60,000 bases of DNA, taken from contig OU612075.1 of the NCBI GenBank assembly GCA_914767715.1, forward strand, positions 8,434,001-8,494,000. The letters are read 5' to 3'. The translations under genes were made by a program, and so were the position numbers. Shown here piece by piece: positions 13,501 through 22,974 of this stretch (the stretch's first letter is position 1; each line of letters starts with the position of its first letter). The notes beneath the pieces were generated by a model that was given only the letters and a program-made list of their open reading frames with translations, had not been told where the DNA came from and ran no database searches. Source of the stretch: Membranipora membranacea. Its lineage: Eukaryota; Bryozoa; Gymnolaemata; Cheilostomatida; Membraniporidae.

Positions 13501-16500
13501 TCCTTGAGAATGTTACTTATATGTACCAGGCTAAATCAGAATCTTATTTATGGATTCCATTTTTGCAGCACCTGGAACCTGTAGATACCCGGAAAGAGAA
13601 GCTAGAAAGAGAGCAAAGTCGGATTTATGACCTTCTGAAAAAACTCGACACAAGCGGTCAAGATCAGCCAAGCAAACACGTTGTCACTGCCATAGTCTCT
13701 GTTCAAATAAACAACCACTCCAGATCTGGTGTCAACTCAGCTGTGTTCCTTACAAAGGGGATCTCCATTGATGACAGTAGGGAACTTGGTCGAATGGTAA
13801 CCACTGACACACACCCAGGCTGGATGACAAAAACTCATTGGATAGCTAGTACAGATGTCTGGGAAAGACTAATGAGAGAATGGGAAACTGCACCGAACGG
13901 ATATGACATTATTGCAAGGAACTTCTTTGACTCTCAAAAGGTTTTTGCTTCGGTCGACGTGGGATCACTGACCTCCCCAGATCAACTTGTGATATCTGCA
14001 CCTGCATTTCACTCTATCGACACAGATTTGACAGTAACAGTCGGTTCCTCAACAATGACGTGCTGTCACGATAGGGACCAATTTTCCGTGAAACCAGAGA
14101 GCGATCTCTATATCAATGACCGTGGTCCTCAGATGTACAACGCTCTGGTGAGTTAATATTGTATATGAGCTAACTTAAGGCATCCATGAAATAAGCATCT
14201 TCCTTTGTTCACCTGCAACAATAGGTCATTCTGAACATTTTGGTGTATTGTATGGATCCATATCCCAACCTGTGACCCTGGCCTGGGACATGCAAGCCTG
14301 TCTGTTGCCAATGTTGCCACTTTTTGGACATGGGCAAGAAATAGACTTGCAGGGTTAGTTCCCAGTTGGGTCATAAGTTGGCCTTTTCTGATGATGGTGA
14401 TGGTGTTGACCAGGCCTTTTACAGATCTAATAGAAACAAATTTTGATCATATTGAAGAGAACAGATATCAGAATATGTATGCCAGTTTGCAGCCTCTAAA
14501 GTCGAAGCGTTGCAAATTATTTTATGATCCACATTAGATAAAGTAACAAAATGATTGATGAACTCTTGTCATCGCGGGGAGGTTTACAAAAAATTAGGAC
14601 ACTTGTTTTGTTTTAAGGTTTTAAATTAATGGTTTAACTCTTTCGTTTACTCAGTTTGCAAATTTACAGAGTCATCGCAAATCAACTGTCTAACACAAGT
14701 AGGGGTTGGGGTTGGCTCAGTTGGTTAGAGCGCCAGACTTCAACACGCAAGTGATGAAGGTCGTGGGTTTGAATCCCACTGCAGTCCATCTTCTACTGGG
14801 GATTGGTTGGTCCCCCAGGTGTGCTCCGACCTGCCTGCAAACAGAGAGCAAATTGGCGCAGATATTGCGGCCTCGCCAATAAGGCAATAATATTTCGCCG
14901 CCCATGCCTCGGGATGGGCGGGTGATAAGAGATCGGATTATAATCGATTTTTTTTAATCAACAACTTTATCGCAAACTTAACTTAGATCAACACAAAGCG
15001 TGTGTTATCCGCTACCTGCAGTTATATAACAATGTTGAGATTGTATTATTTCTAGTATCATTGTATTGTATACGTTCCTTCTTATGACACTATTGTGCCC
15101 TTGTCGGCAATAAAAAATAGGTGATGGGTGTAGCAACTCTGTTGTCTCTCAAACAGACCTACTATACACATCATCAATAATTTATCAACTGTATACGACA
15201 GTTTTATAGAACTGAAATCGATATCCTGAAAATAACAGTCTGCGATTCAAAGTTGATACGGGTCTGTAATATAAACTGTCAACCTCAACAAATCTGAAAT
15301 CCTTCTATAATATACCCCAATTGCCATACAACCGATGGATTTGAACCTGATGTGAAAAATCCTTATTTACAGATCCTGGAATCTCGAGATATACGCAAAA
15401 GAAACCTAGAGAGCGAGCATATCAGGATATATGAACTTTTGCGAAAATTAGACACCAGTGATGGTGATATGCGAAGCAAGTATATTGTCACTGCCATAGT
15501 CTCAGTTCAATCAGACAGCCGCTCCCAATCTGGTGTAAACTCAGCTGTGTTTCTTACAGACGGCATCTGTATTGATGCCAACAAAAGGCTTGGACGATCG
15601 ACAATCACCAACATACACCCTGGCTGGATGACGGCAACTCGTTGGATAACCAGTAAAACTGTCTGGGACAAACTGATGGACGAATGGGATGCCGTTTCAA
15701 ATCAATATAGTGGCTCTGAAAAGACCTTTTATGGAGGCCAAAAGAAATTTGCTCGTGTCGACATTGAATCACTGATTCCCCCAAATGAACTTGCGATAGT
15801 TCCACCCACAGTTCACTCTATCGACACAGATTTGACAGTGACAGTCGGTTCCTCAACAATGACGTACCGTCACAATAGGGACCAATTTTCGCTGAAACCA
15901 GAGAGCAAGCTCTATATTGATGACCGTGGTCCTCAGATGTACAACATGTTTCAAAATTCCCTGGTAAGTAAACTTTGGTCAAAGACTTTCCAAAGACCAA
16001 TAAGATTGCATAGTACATAAGCTCTGCAATGACCTGCCAAAGAAGTGGCTTTTCCCACATGAAACCTTGGTTAGCTCTTCAAGTCTACTCAAAGACCCAA
16101 GCATGTTATAGTCAGGCAGTTACTTATATAAAGTTGTGTCAGATTTCAATGGTAAAAAAAATCAATGATCTACTTGGCATGAATTATTGATGGTGGAAAA
16201 GTGCCTTATGTAAGGGAAGGTAACTCCCATACTATGTAGGGCATGGAATTATTTTACCATGTAACTCTGACACAACTTTATAATAAGTAACTACCTGACT
16301 ATAACATGCTTCGGTCTTTGGTTTTATCTTGAAAAAGCCACTTCCTATGGCAGGTCATTGCAGAGCTCATGTACTATGCAATCTTATTCGAAATTCTGAT
16401 GAATTAATACCTCTAATTTGATGAAAACCTGGTTTCAATATAATACTTGTATTGTATCAAGACACAAAGTAAGCTCCATCTCCAGCCAGTACCTGACACA

Positions 16501-19130
16501 TATAGAATGAAGCCTCACTTCCATTAATATCCAGAAATGTCACAGAAAACCATAAATTGTTCAGCTATAAAAACTAGATTAACTGGGATCAGTATTTCCT
16601 AATGTCTAGCTGGCACTTACACACTTGAAATCTATAGATTATCAAAGCCCTGCAACATTTATCCGTTAATCCAATGGTAAAATCCTTTGTTATGTTAGGA
16701 TCTGATTTATATGTTACATTATAGATGCCATGTTTTTATTTTGTTTTCGCCAGTTTACCTATTAACCCATTTACCTATATTTGAGACATATGGCGTTTTT
16801 GTGATTGTGGGAGGAAGATAAATATTATGATATTAGATGTAAAATATCTAATAGACTATTTTAGTTTTCCCAAAAAAAAGGTAGGCAGGTAGGGTCTTCA
16901 TTTCGTAGATAAAAATGTCAGATAAGGGAACTGAAATTTCAACCAATTCATGTCCTTGCCATACTGCTGCGATACGGCACTTTAACAATAACATATATAT
17001 TACCAAAACTTCGACTATCTGAGTGGGGGTTAACTGATAAATGGGGTATAAGTTACACTTCATGTCAACTTGATATATCGCTTTTTAAAACTTTTTAATA
17101 TTGTATTGGTGATCATATCTAATGGCTCTAATAGTTATTTTCACAATTGAAACCTCCCAAATATTTGACGTTGAGTCGCAGTGACCTCTGGAAGTTCATT
17201 TTGGGGCAAAAAGTGTCCTTTTTAAATTGAGCCCTCTGTGCCTTGTTTTTGAGGTATTAGATTAGTTTATGCTTTCACCATATAGAGGAGGCGTGGCATT
17301 AACTGGAGGAGTGACATTTTAGTGATACTTTATGTTTTTAGGCCTCCTGTTTTCGAGACTAGGAATTGTTTTTCGCAATAGTAATAGGGTCATTTCTGAC
17401 CCCTCATTACATGCGACCCCAATAATGCAGAAACTAAAATTTCCAATTTTTTATACCATTTTGGTCTCGCACTGTCACTTACATCAATAATCTGACCAGC
17501 TTACAGATCCTGGTTGTCACAACTGTAACAGATAATAACCCACATCTTCACTATTTTAGGTCAAAATTTTCCAGCAAAAATTCAGAAATTCAGAAAGATG
17601 TCAGTCAAATTTGTTGTCAGCATGATGAACAGTAGGAGATTGTCTAGATTTTGATCGAAGCAATTATGGATTATTGCTTTACATCTTGATATATTTTGGA
17701 TTTATTTGGTCCAAAACATGCACTCCTCTCAAGCCAAAAAACTGAAAATAGGTTAAACAACATGTTATACACACCAGCTTACATTTAATTAGAGATTATT
17801 TCCGAGGTTATATACGTGGCATTTGATGATAAATTCAATAGTGGAGAAGTTATGAGCATAAACATTTCTCTTTCGATGTTAAACAATCACCCAAAAAAGG
17901 TAATCCATTGTTGTACACAATGTGCTTTGCATGTATACTGCATACATTTTCATCACGATTTTGCATAACGTAATCGACTGCATCATTTTGCCCATAGCTG
18001 CCTATATGTTTTCAATGTGATTTAGTTAATGTACAATTAATCAAATTAGAAACATGCGGTTTTCAAAAAGTTGCTGTATGAGACATAAGTCAGACTGCTA
18101 TCAAAGTGTCAGTGAAGGAATTTTTGAGATGGGGCAAGTAGTTCCTGAGGAACTGAAAAGGCGATATATCACGTTAATTGTTGGGTTAAGATAACTTATC
18201 ATTCCATTTATAACTGTCATATTGTACTTACTATTTAAGGTGTTACGTGATCAAGCTGATGTCAGTGAGCAGGTGGTAACTCCTGAATTCGGGCCAACGC
18301 AAGGAAACCCGGAAATGACGCTCTGTACTGTGACAACTAAAACATTAGTTTGGCACTCGAATAAAAATAAAAAGAACTCAGCACTTCTGAGAGTAGGAAA
18401 TAATGCATTCCAGTTAACCTTTTCCATTATGGTTCATGGTGAATTTCCATATATTGGTTTACCAGATTGTATGACCTACCACGATCCCTTGATAAGTATC
18501 CGGTGCAGGAAGATTGTTGGGCTTAGTCCCTTGTTGAGTGGCCAAGTAAACGGTTTCTGGAGAAAAGATGTTCCGCAATGTTTTGCCGATGTGGTCAGAT
18601 TCCAGGCTTTCACTCATGATCCCCCTGCTGATTTGATTCCAGCAAACCCAACCTTTGATGATAAAACGATTAGACTCGAGTTACAAAAAGGCAAAAGGGA
18701 AAAAATTCCTCTAAAGACCGAGCTATGGTTTCATCTCCCGAGAATTGAAGTTCTTCATTCTTTTCTTATTAAGGACGAGACACGTAGAACAGATTTGGAT
18801 GCAATCCAATCCGAAATAGATCCCACAAGAAAACAACAGAGGAAGGTTGACTTCATGAGTAACTATATTACTGGGAAAAATTTACCAATATCATCCCAAT
18901 ACGCAACAATGGGGGTTAGGTTCTCTTTGATGCAAAAGCCAAATCAGCTAGGCAGTCTACTTGTTCAAACTTGTGATATGTGCAAAACGAATGGTAACCA
19001 TTGTAAAGGCCTACTCATTCATGACAAAACTGATGAGGCGCATTTGAAAATGGATAGAGATCGCGTAGTGACTAACTTTACAATGGATGAAGTGATGGAT
19101 ATGCATGCAAGGGCTATGGCTAATCCTTGA
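5738..19130 (+). CDS. Uncharacterised nine-exon gene with a duplicated ~195-residue exon
   Basis: Proposed exons are 5738-5833, 8354-8440, 8710-8772, 8926-9483, 11858-12007, 12896-13423, 13569-14147, 15373-15963 and 18240-19130. Each is flanked by AG and GT and is a multiple of three. All introns are phase 0 and the join stays open to the TGA at 19128-19130, about 1180 residues. The last six exons are strong, the first three tentative. The start at 5738 is the first ATG of a Gln/Glu-rich exon and is weakly supported. No signal peptide, membrane segment or known domain was recognised. Notable parts are an acidic Ser/Asp/Glu exon (11858-12007), two homologous exons (13569-14147, 15373-15963) and a CxxC...C cluster (CDMCKTNGNHC) near the C-terminus. 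The function is unknown and the protein is probably intracellular. Confidence 0.7.
5834..8353 (+). other. Proposed intron 1 of the plus-strand gene
   Basis: About 2.5 kb with no supported exon. It holds the TA microsatellite. A minus-strand frame at 7291-7470 encodes 59 residues with one hydrophobic stretch (IIVMALSFSLAPILGIILVL). It looks protein-like but has no clear splice context or match. Confidence 0.4.
7481..7521. repeat. TA dinucleotide microsatellite
   Basis: (TA)n with one TG interruption lies in the large intron 1 of the plus-strand gene. It generates YIYIYI artefacts in several frames. Confidence 0.9.
8354..8772 (+). CDS. Two short acidic exons of the unknown plus-strand gene
   Basis: Exon 8354-8440 follows TGTTGCAG and ends before GTGTAC. 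Exon 8710-8772 follows TTTGATCAG and ends at AAGAAG before GTGAGT. Both are multiples of three and phase 0. They encode hydrophilic segments (KTGHDADMQSEKPDVRVELP and KASSDDVDAEENPPKTECLK). They are short and match no known domain, so either could be spurious. Confidence 0.4.
8926..9483 (+). CDS. Exon of the unknown plus-strand gene, 186 residues
   Basis: It follows TTTTTTTGCAG and ends AGCAGCAAG before GTAAGA, 558 nt, phase 0 on both sides. The product has a mixed alpha/beta look (for example GQMIWYCSTIHTKKDRKFVE and HEVVRVEINLDMSKVTFLMQ), consistent with a folded domain. I do not recognise it. Confidence 0.65.
9728..9830. repeat. Four-copy GAGTACGACGACTCT repeat
   Basis: Four copies of GAGTACGACGACTCT (the first with one change, GAGTACGCCGACTCT) sit at irregular spacing of about 20-40 bp. 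Each unit is an imperfect palindrome with GAGT and its complement ACTC at the ends and ACGACG-like sequence between. The conserved unit with unconserved spacers differs from a simple slippage repeat. Confidence 0.75.
9856..10090. repeat. 55-bp minisatellite
   Basis: Units start GGGAGGGAAGGGATATGGAC and include AACATATTTATCAGGCAAAA. The two central copies (9911-9965, 9966-10020) are nearly identical. Partial, more diverged copies lie on both sides. Confidence 0.8.
11858..12007 (+). CDS. Acidic exon of the unknown plus-strand gene, 50 residues
   Basis: It follows GTTTTAG and ends before GTATCT, 150 nt, phase 0. It encodes a Ser/Asp/Glu-rich stretch (NSDDSEEDIEDC, STTSESDSEFESD) with several SxxE/D sites typical of casein kinase 2 substrates. 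It is probably a disordered linker. Confidence 0.6.
12896..13423 (+). CDS. Exon of the unknown plus-strand gene, 176 residues
   Basis: It follows CCAATTTTAG and ends GAAATG before GTATGT, 528 nt, phase 0. It encodes a domain with seven Cys, including CRWRRRC, a GDNCLVHWVAGLNGS segment and an amphipathic DLLPHLDELEKQKLNANC helix. There is no hydrophobic leader. Not recognised. Confidence 0.7.
13569..14147 (+). CDS. Duplicated exon, copy 1 (193 residues)
   Basis: It follows TTTTTGCAG and ends GCTCTG before GTGAGT, phase 0. It opens with a charged helix (RKEKLEREQSRIYDLLKKLD), followed by SGVNSAVFLT, HPGWMTKTHWI and a conserved end SIDTDLTVTVGSSTMT...DRGPQMYN. The next exon (15373-15963) is its paralogue, and well over half the residues match by eye. 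Function unknown. Confidence 0.8.
14148..15372 (+). other. Intron between the duplicated exons, with a SINE
   Basis: 1.2 kb with no extra exon visible. A tRNA-derived SINE occupies 14702-14955. The rest is unremarkable AT-rich sequence. Confidence 0.55.
14702..14955 (+). mobile_element. tRNA-derived SINE, copy 1
   Basis: It has a pol III A box (TGGCTCAGTTGGTTAGAGCG) and B box (GGTCGTGGGTTTGAATCCC) spaced as in a tRNA, then a ~170-bp unrelated body and an AT-rich tail ending in T8. The body segments CCGACCTGCCTGCAAAC, GCGGCCTCGCC and AAGGCAA recur in a second copy at 32796-33032, so this is a repeat family and not a functional tRNA. The anticodon stem does not pair well. Confidence 0.85.
15373..15963 (+). 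CDS. Duplicated exon, copy 2 (197 residues)
   Basis: It follows TTATTTACAG and ends TCCCTG before GTAAGT, phase 0. It is paralogous to 13569-14147: shared VTAIVSVQ, SGVNSAVFLT, HPGWMT, HSIDTDLTVTVGSSTMT, RDQFS, KPES and DRGPQMYN. It is four residues longer, including a QNS near the end. Both copies are phase 0-0, so either can be included or skipped without changing frame. Confidence 0.8.
16001..16386. mobile_element. Palindromic MITE-like element flanked by TA
   Basis: The left end TAAGATTGCATAGTACATAA is matched by the right end ...GTACTATGCAATCTTA. The arms extend inward through AGCTCTGCAATGACCTGCC, a GTGGCTTTT block and GCATGTTATAGTCAGG. The 386-bp unit is one imperfect hairpin. Ends TA/TA fit a TA target duplication, as in Tc1/mariner-type elements, which is inference. 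It begins 38 bp after exon 15373-15963. There is no transposase frame. Confidence 0.75.
16387..18239 (+). other. Remainder of the last intron of the plus-strand gene
   Basis: About 1.85 kb of AT-rich sequence with no convincing exon. The frame at 16848-17063 (minus) is short and unsupported. Confidence 0.45.
18240..19130 (+). CDS. Terminal exon of the unknown plus-strand gene, 296 residues
   Basis: It follows ACTATTTAAG in phase 0 and stays open to TGA 19128-19130. Visible parts are CMTYHDPLISIRC, a basic segment KGKREKIPLKTELWFHLPRI, CDMCKTNGNHC (possible metal or disulfide cluster) and a C-terminal helix DEVMDMHARAMANP. No TM helix and no recognised family. It is the longest single exon in the window. 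Confidence 0.75.
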   Translation: MLRDQADVSEQVVTPEFGPTQGNPEMTLCTVTTKTLVWHSNKNKKNSALLRVGNNAFQLTFSIMVHGEFPYIGLPDCMTYHDPLISIRCRKIVGLSPLLSGQVNGFWRKDVPQCFADVVRFQAFTHDPPADLIPANPTFDDKTIRLELQKGKREKIPLKTELWFHLPRIEVLHSFLIKDETRRTDLDAIQSEIDPTRKQQRKVDFMSNYITGKNLPISSQYATMGVRFSLMQKPNQLGSLLVQTCDMCKTNGNHCKGLLIHDKTDEAHLKMDRDRVVTNFTMDEVMDMHARAMANP

Positions 19131-20033
19131 GTTTTGTTTGATTTGCATGTAAGATCATGTGTCATCAGTGTGTAGTTTTCATTATCGTCATCTACTAGAC
19201 ACTAGAGTATTAATTTAGAGCTTTGGTATCTCGTGTTCAGCTAGTAACTAAGGGCTTACTCACAAGCGTGATTATTAAGGCCATTGATCGCTAAATTTGG
19301 ATTTTTGTATGTTGTACTCTTTGATGGGAAATAGATGTTTTTGACGTTTGAACATTCATCAGACAAGTCGTTTGCTTCACAGGGTAGATAGCTACCTTGA
19401 AAATGACAGATTTTACCCAAAAGTTGCTGTCAAATTTGGAAGAACACTGAATCAAAATAATTAACTAGCTCATTCACTGGTTATCACCTCTTGTCTATAA
19501 ATTAAACCATAATTCAGATCCCTCAAAATGATCACATTTGTTTGCTAAAGAATTTACCCGATGTCCATGTCCAGTAGGAGTTTTTACCACCCAAGACCAT
19601 CTTTTGTGCTAGTTATCGCTTGCATTTGATTCAATTCTGAGTATGTACGCTGAGAATCAACAGATAGGCAGTTGCCAATTTTATCCCTTCTTTGTAACAT
19701 TAGGCATATGATTTCATTGAAATTAACCATGCATTCAGACTATGATCTTAATCAATTGTATTAACTTTAGAGGTCATCCAGTTGACACAACTTTTTCAAA
19801 TTCTATTTAGTATATATTGTGTTTAATTTTTACTGTTTGCACTTATTTGTAGTTATAATTTGATTTGTTTCTTTACAGCTGTAGATGATTTTTTGATAAG
19901 CGCTTTTGCAATTATTGCCAAATGTTTTGAATTTTTACTTTGATTTTATTGCTCTAAATATTAGTTTCTACTACAACAACTGTAAAAACAAACACAGTAT
20001 CTACCCGAGAAATATTTACCTTATTATTATGAC

Positions 20034-20039
20034 AATAAA
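20034..20039 (+). terminator. PolyA signal AATAAA of the plus-strand gene
   Basis: AATAAA lies about 900 bp after the stop codon and is followed by TTTGATAGTGTCG, a GT-rich stretch suitable for cleavage-factor binding. The 3' UTR would then run 19131 to about 20060. Confidence 0.5.
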
Positions 20040-20206
20040 GTTTGATAGTGTCGTATTGCAGATCTTTTAAATGCAAATCATTTTTATCAGATATATTTGA
20101 GCGTCATATCAAGGCATCCCAAAATATTGTAATCTGACTTAGGCCGATAGCCATTGTATTCCCCATGTTACTATAATGTATTATAATGTATATAGCTGAA
20201 GAAACA

Positions 20207-20450
20207 CTACACTAGCCTGAGAAGCGATGGGATGACATTAAGCGAAAGTAATTTACTGACTGCATGATCTGGTTTCATGCAATCGAAGGCTTTGCTAAAA
20301 TCAAGTAGTAATAAGTGAACAGCTATTATGTCAATATTTTCTAGATTGGTGGCTATATCTGAGTAGAACTTCACCAACAAGTCCGTGGGTAGCGCTTGTC
20401 GCAATGTATTCCTACACCTACACCCATTCTTATTTACTCAATGAAAACAT
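20207..20450 (-). pseudogene. Reverse-transcriptase fragment of a non-LTR retrotransposon
   Basis: The minus-strand frame includes VHLLLLDFSKAFDCMKPDHA followed by VSKLLSLNVIPSLLRLV, the LDFSKAFD block (first catalytic Asp region) of LINE-type reverse transcriptases plus the following KL...G-helix segment. The YADD box, endonuclease and UTRs are missing and the frame is closed on both sides, so it is a dead fragment about 80 residues long. The clade cannot be assigned. Confidence 0.8.
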
Positions 20451-22974
20451 GAGTCCGAACTCAAAATGAATGAAGAAATTCATGACCAAGGGAAATGCTG
20501 CTCCATTGGTATACAGAAATGCAATTGTTTATTGAGATATTGCCCTGGGATGTGTATTAACAAGTATTTGTTACTGGTGCTTTGCCTTGGAGAAAAGCCC
20601 TAAAAAACATTGACTGTTGTCAATATTGCTTGGTGATGTTTTAAAACCCAAAACACAGAATATCTGGTCAAGATTAGTCAAGAATTTGAGTAGAAGGTAA
20701 TATGAGAATTTAAGACATTGACATGACCACATCAAAACAGCCTATGATGTTTAGTAATCAACAAAAGTACAAATGTCTATGACCCTGACTTGACAGTGAT
20801 GGAAATTGAAGCTGAGTTTGAAATTTCTGACCATTCTTGTGCAACAGAGCTTACCTCTCTACCATCCTGTGGCCTCTGTGTCGCGCTAGCTTCAACTGGC
20901 TCACTCTCAGCATTGCTAACCTTGTGACCAGGGAGTTTGGGATATAAGTCCCTGCTGTGACTGGGCTAGGTGGCAAGAGTTATCTTCTCTCACATTCAAG
21001 GAGCACGACTCTATTAATACTCTGCCTGTTTACAAACAGATAAATAAAATCGACTTCAAGAACTGATTTTGAGGTATGCCCGACCATTTCAAAATACAAC
21101 TTTGTTGAAAACACTTTTACCTAGTTTTTCTTGGTATGGTGAGGGCTGGGAGCACATTCAGCTCTGCTTGCAGAGTCTGTGATCTCAAGAATCAAAATGC
21201 AACAGAAGTACGTATTTACTTCCCTGTAAGTTTTTCATAAGGCAACAAATTGATATTTTAGACTCATTTACTGGGTTTGGTAGCTTACTTTCCGCCAACC
21301 ATTAGAAAAGGAGTCACAGAATAATATTTCTATATCTAGCCCATAACTCAACAGGTCTACTAATACTGTAAATTCCCGGGAACATGCGTAGGACATATCT
21401 AATATGAAAGGCAAATGCCACAACTCCACAACAAGTGAAGTGTAAAACTAAACATGAGTTAGCGAGACAATTTTTCATCTCAATTCTTCCTATGGTTGGT
21501 CTGAAAATTCTCTGGTTTAGTTACACTGAAAAAACATCTGTCACATAATCAATCAAATTGATAAAATCAAAAGACTGCCTCTGATGTCTGCTACTACTGA
21601 TTTATCAATTGTAAAAGCTCAACATTTTTGGTTATATAAGTATACATTGTTCAATTAAATCCCAAAATTATGCCATTTGTCTGATGACACCATCTCTGCA
21701 TGCATTCAGATGAAACATATCATATTCATTGTATTTCTTTCTTTCTTATAATGTAACATATTATAGGGGAAAAAAATATGGGGCGCTTCACGCATTTGTA
21801 ACCGAAAGTGACGATCAACGCCACTGTATATGTTATTTGGCAGACAGGGTACTTGCCATAGTATTAGATGTTGTTAATTTGGTGCAGAATTGACGAACAA
21901 ATGAACACCAGGTCTACTAATACTGTAAATTTCCAAGAACATGCGTAGGACATATCTAATATGAAAGGCAAATGCCACAACTCCACAACTACACACTTAC
22001 ACAACAAGTGAAGTGTAAAACTAAACATGAGTTAGCGAGACAATTTTTCATCTCAATTCTTCCTGTGGTTGGTCTGAAAATTTTCTGGTTTAGTTACACT
22101 GAAAAAACATCTGTCACATAATCAATCAAATTGATAAAATCAAAAGACTGCCACTGATGTCTGCTACTACTGATTTATCAATTGTGAAGGCTCAACATTT
22201 TTGGTTATTTCAGTGTACATTGTTCAATTAAATCCCAAAATTATGCCATTGTCTGATGACACCATCTCTGCATGCATTCAGATGAAACATATCGTATTCA
22301 TTGTATTTATTTTATCTAATAACCGTGAACCACAATCATAATTTTGTTAAGGCAAGCCATCAATGCCACTAGAAAAGTGGCTCCAGCTCAAACCTAATTT
22401 TAACCCGTAAGACATTTGTTATGAATGGAGTTTGAAATGCATGTCCACACCCTCTGGTCTCACCCTACATCATGACTCATATCCTTGGTAGGAGAGTCAG
22501 TCATTCAAGATTATCAAATCAGTGAGTGTGATCATCCAGTTCAAACGAAAAGTTGTTTTCTCTGCGAGGAAAATAGAAAAACATGTAGATATAAAAATAT
22601 AATTTTGGACAGGGATATCAGGTAGTCAGGATCCTTTATCAACTAAATGAGAATCATCTAGGCAGACATACCTCTCAAGCCCTGACCTCGAAAAACGTGA
22701 CTAAAAATAACAATCTAGGATTAGACTTATATGAGCGCCCCCATTTTTGTTTTTTTTCAACAAAAAATAACGAAAATGGACCCGCTGAGAGAAGGTTAGT
22801 CTACGATTGTATTCAATATAGTTATAACAGTGCTAAAAATAAATTTTTTAGAGAATCACCACTACTTAATTTTGGCAGATTAATGAGGTATATTAAGTCT
22901 AAAAATATTCATAAACGCTAAATATCTGGTATAAAAATTTGCTACAAAAATAAAATCTGAAACAAATTAGTCAC
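20451..22974. other. Intergenic region between convergent genes
   Basis: No gene seen. It holds the 21352-22308 direct duplication. The frame at 22697-22921 is AT-rich and unsupported. It faces the 3' ends of both flanking genes. A minus-strand AATAAA near 22307-22312 is the nearest polyA-like signal I see for gene A, giving a ~660-nt 3' UTR, which is uncertain. Confidence 0.45.
21352..22308. repeat. Direct duplication, 385 and 400 bp, separated by 172 bp
   Basis: Copies are 21352-21736 and 21909-22308, starting CAGGTCTACTAATACTGTAA and ending CATTGTATTT. They differ by a few substitutions. Copy 2 has a 16-bp insertion rich in ACAC. The high similarity implies a fairly recent event. No coding potential. 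Confidence 0.85.

Noticed and set aside
14708-14782. tRNA gene
   Set aside because: A and B boxes are good, but the stems do not form a cloverleaf and the unit continues into a body shared with 32796-33032, so it is a SINE.
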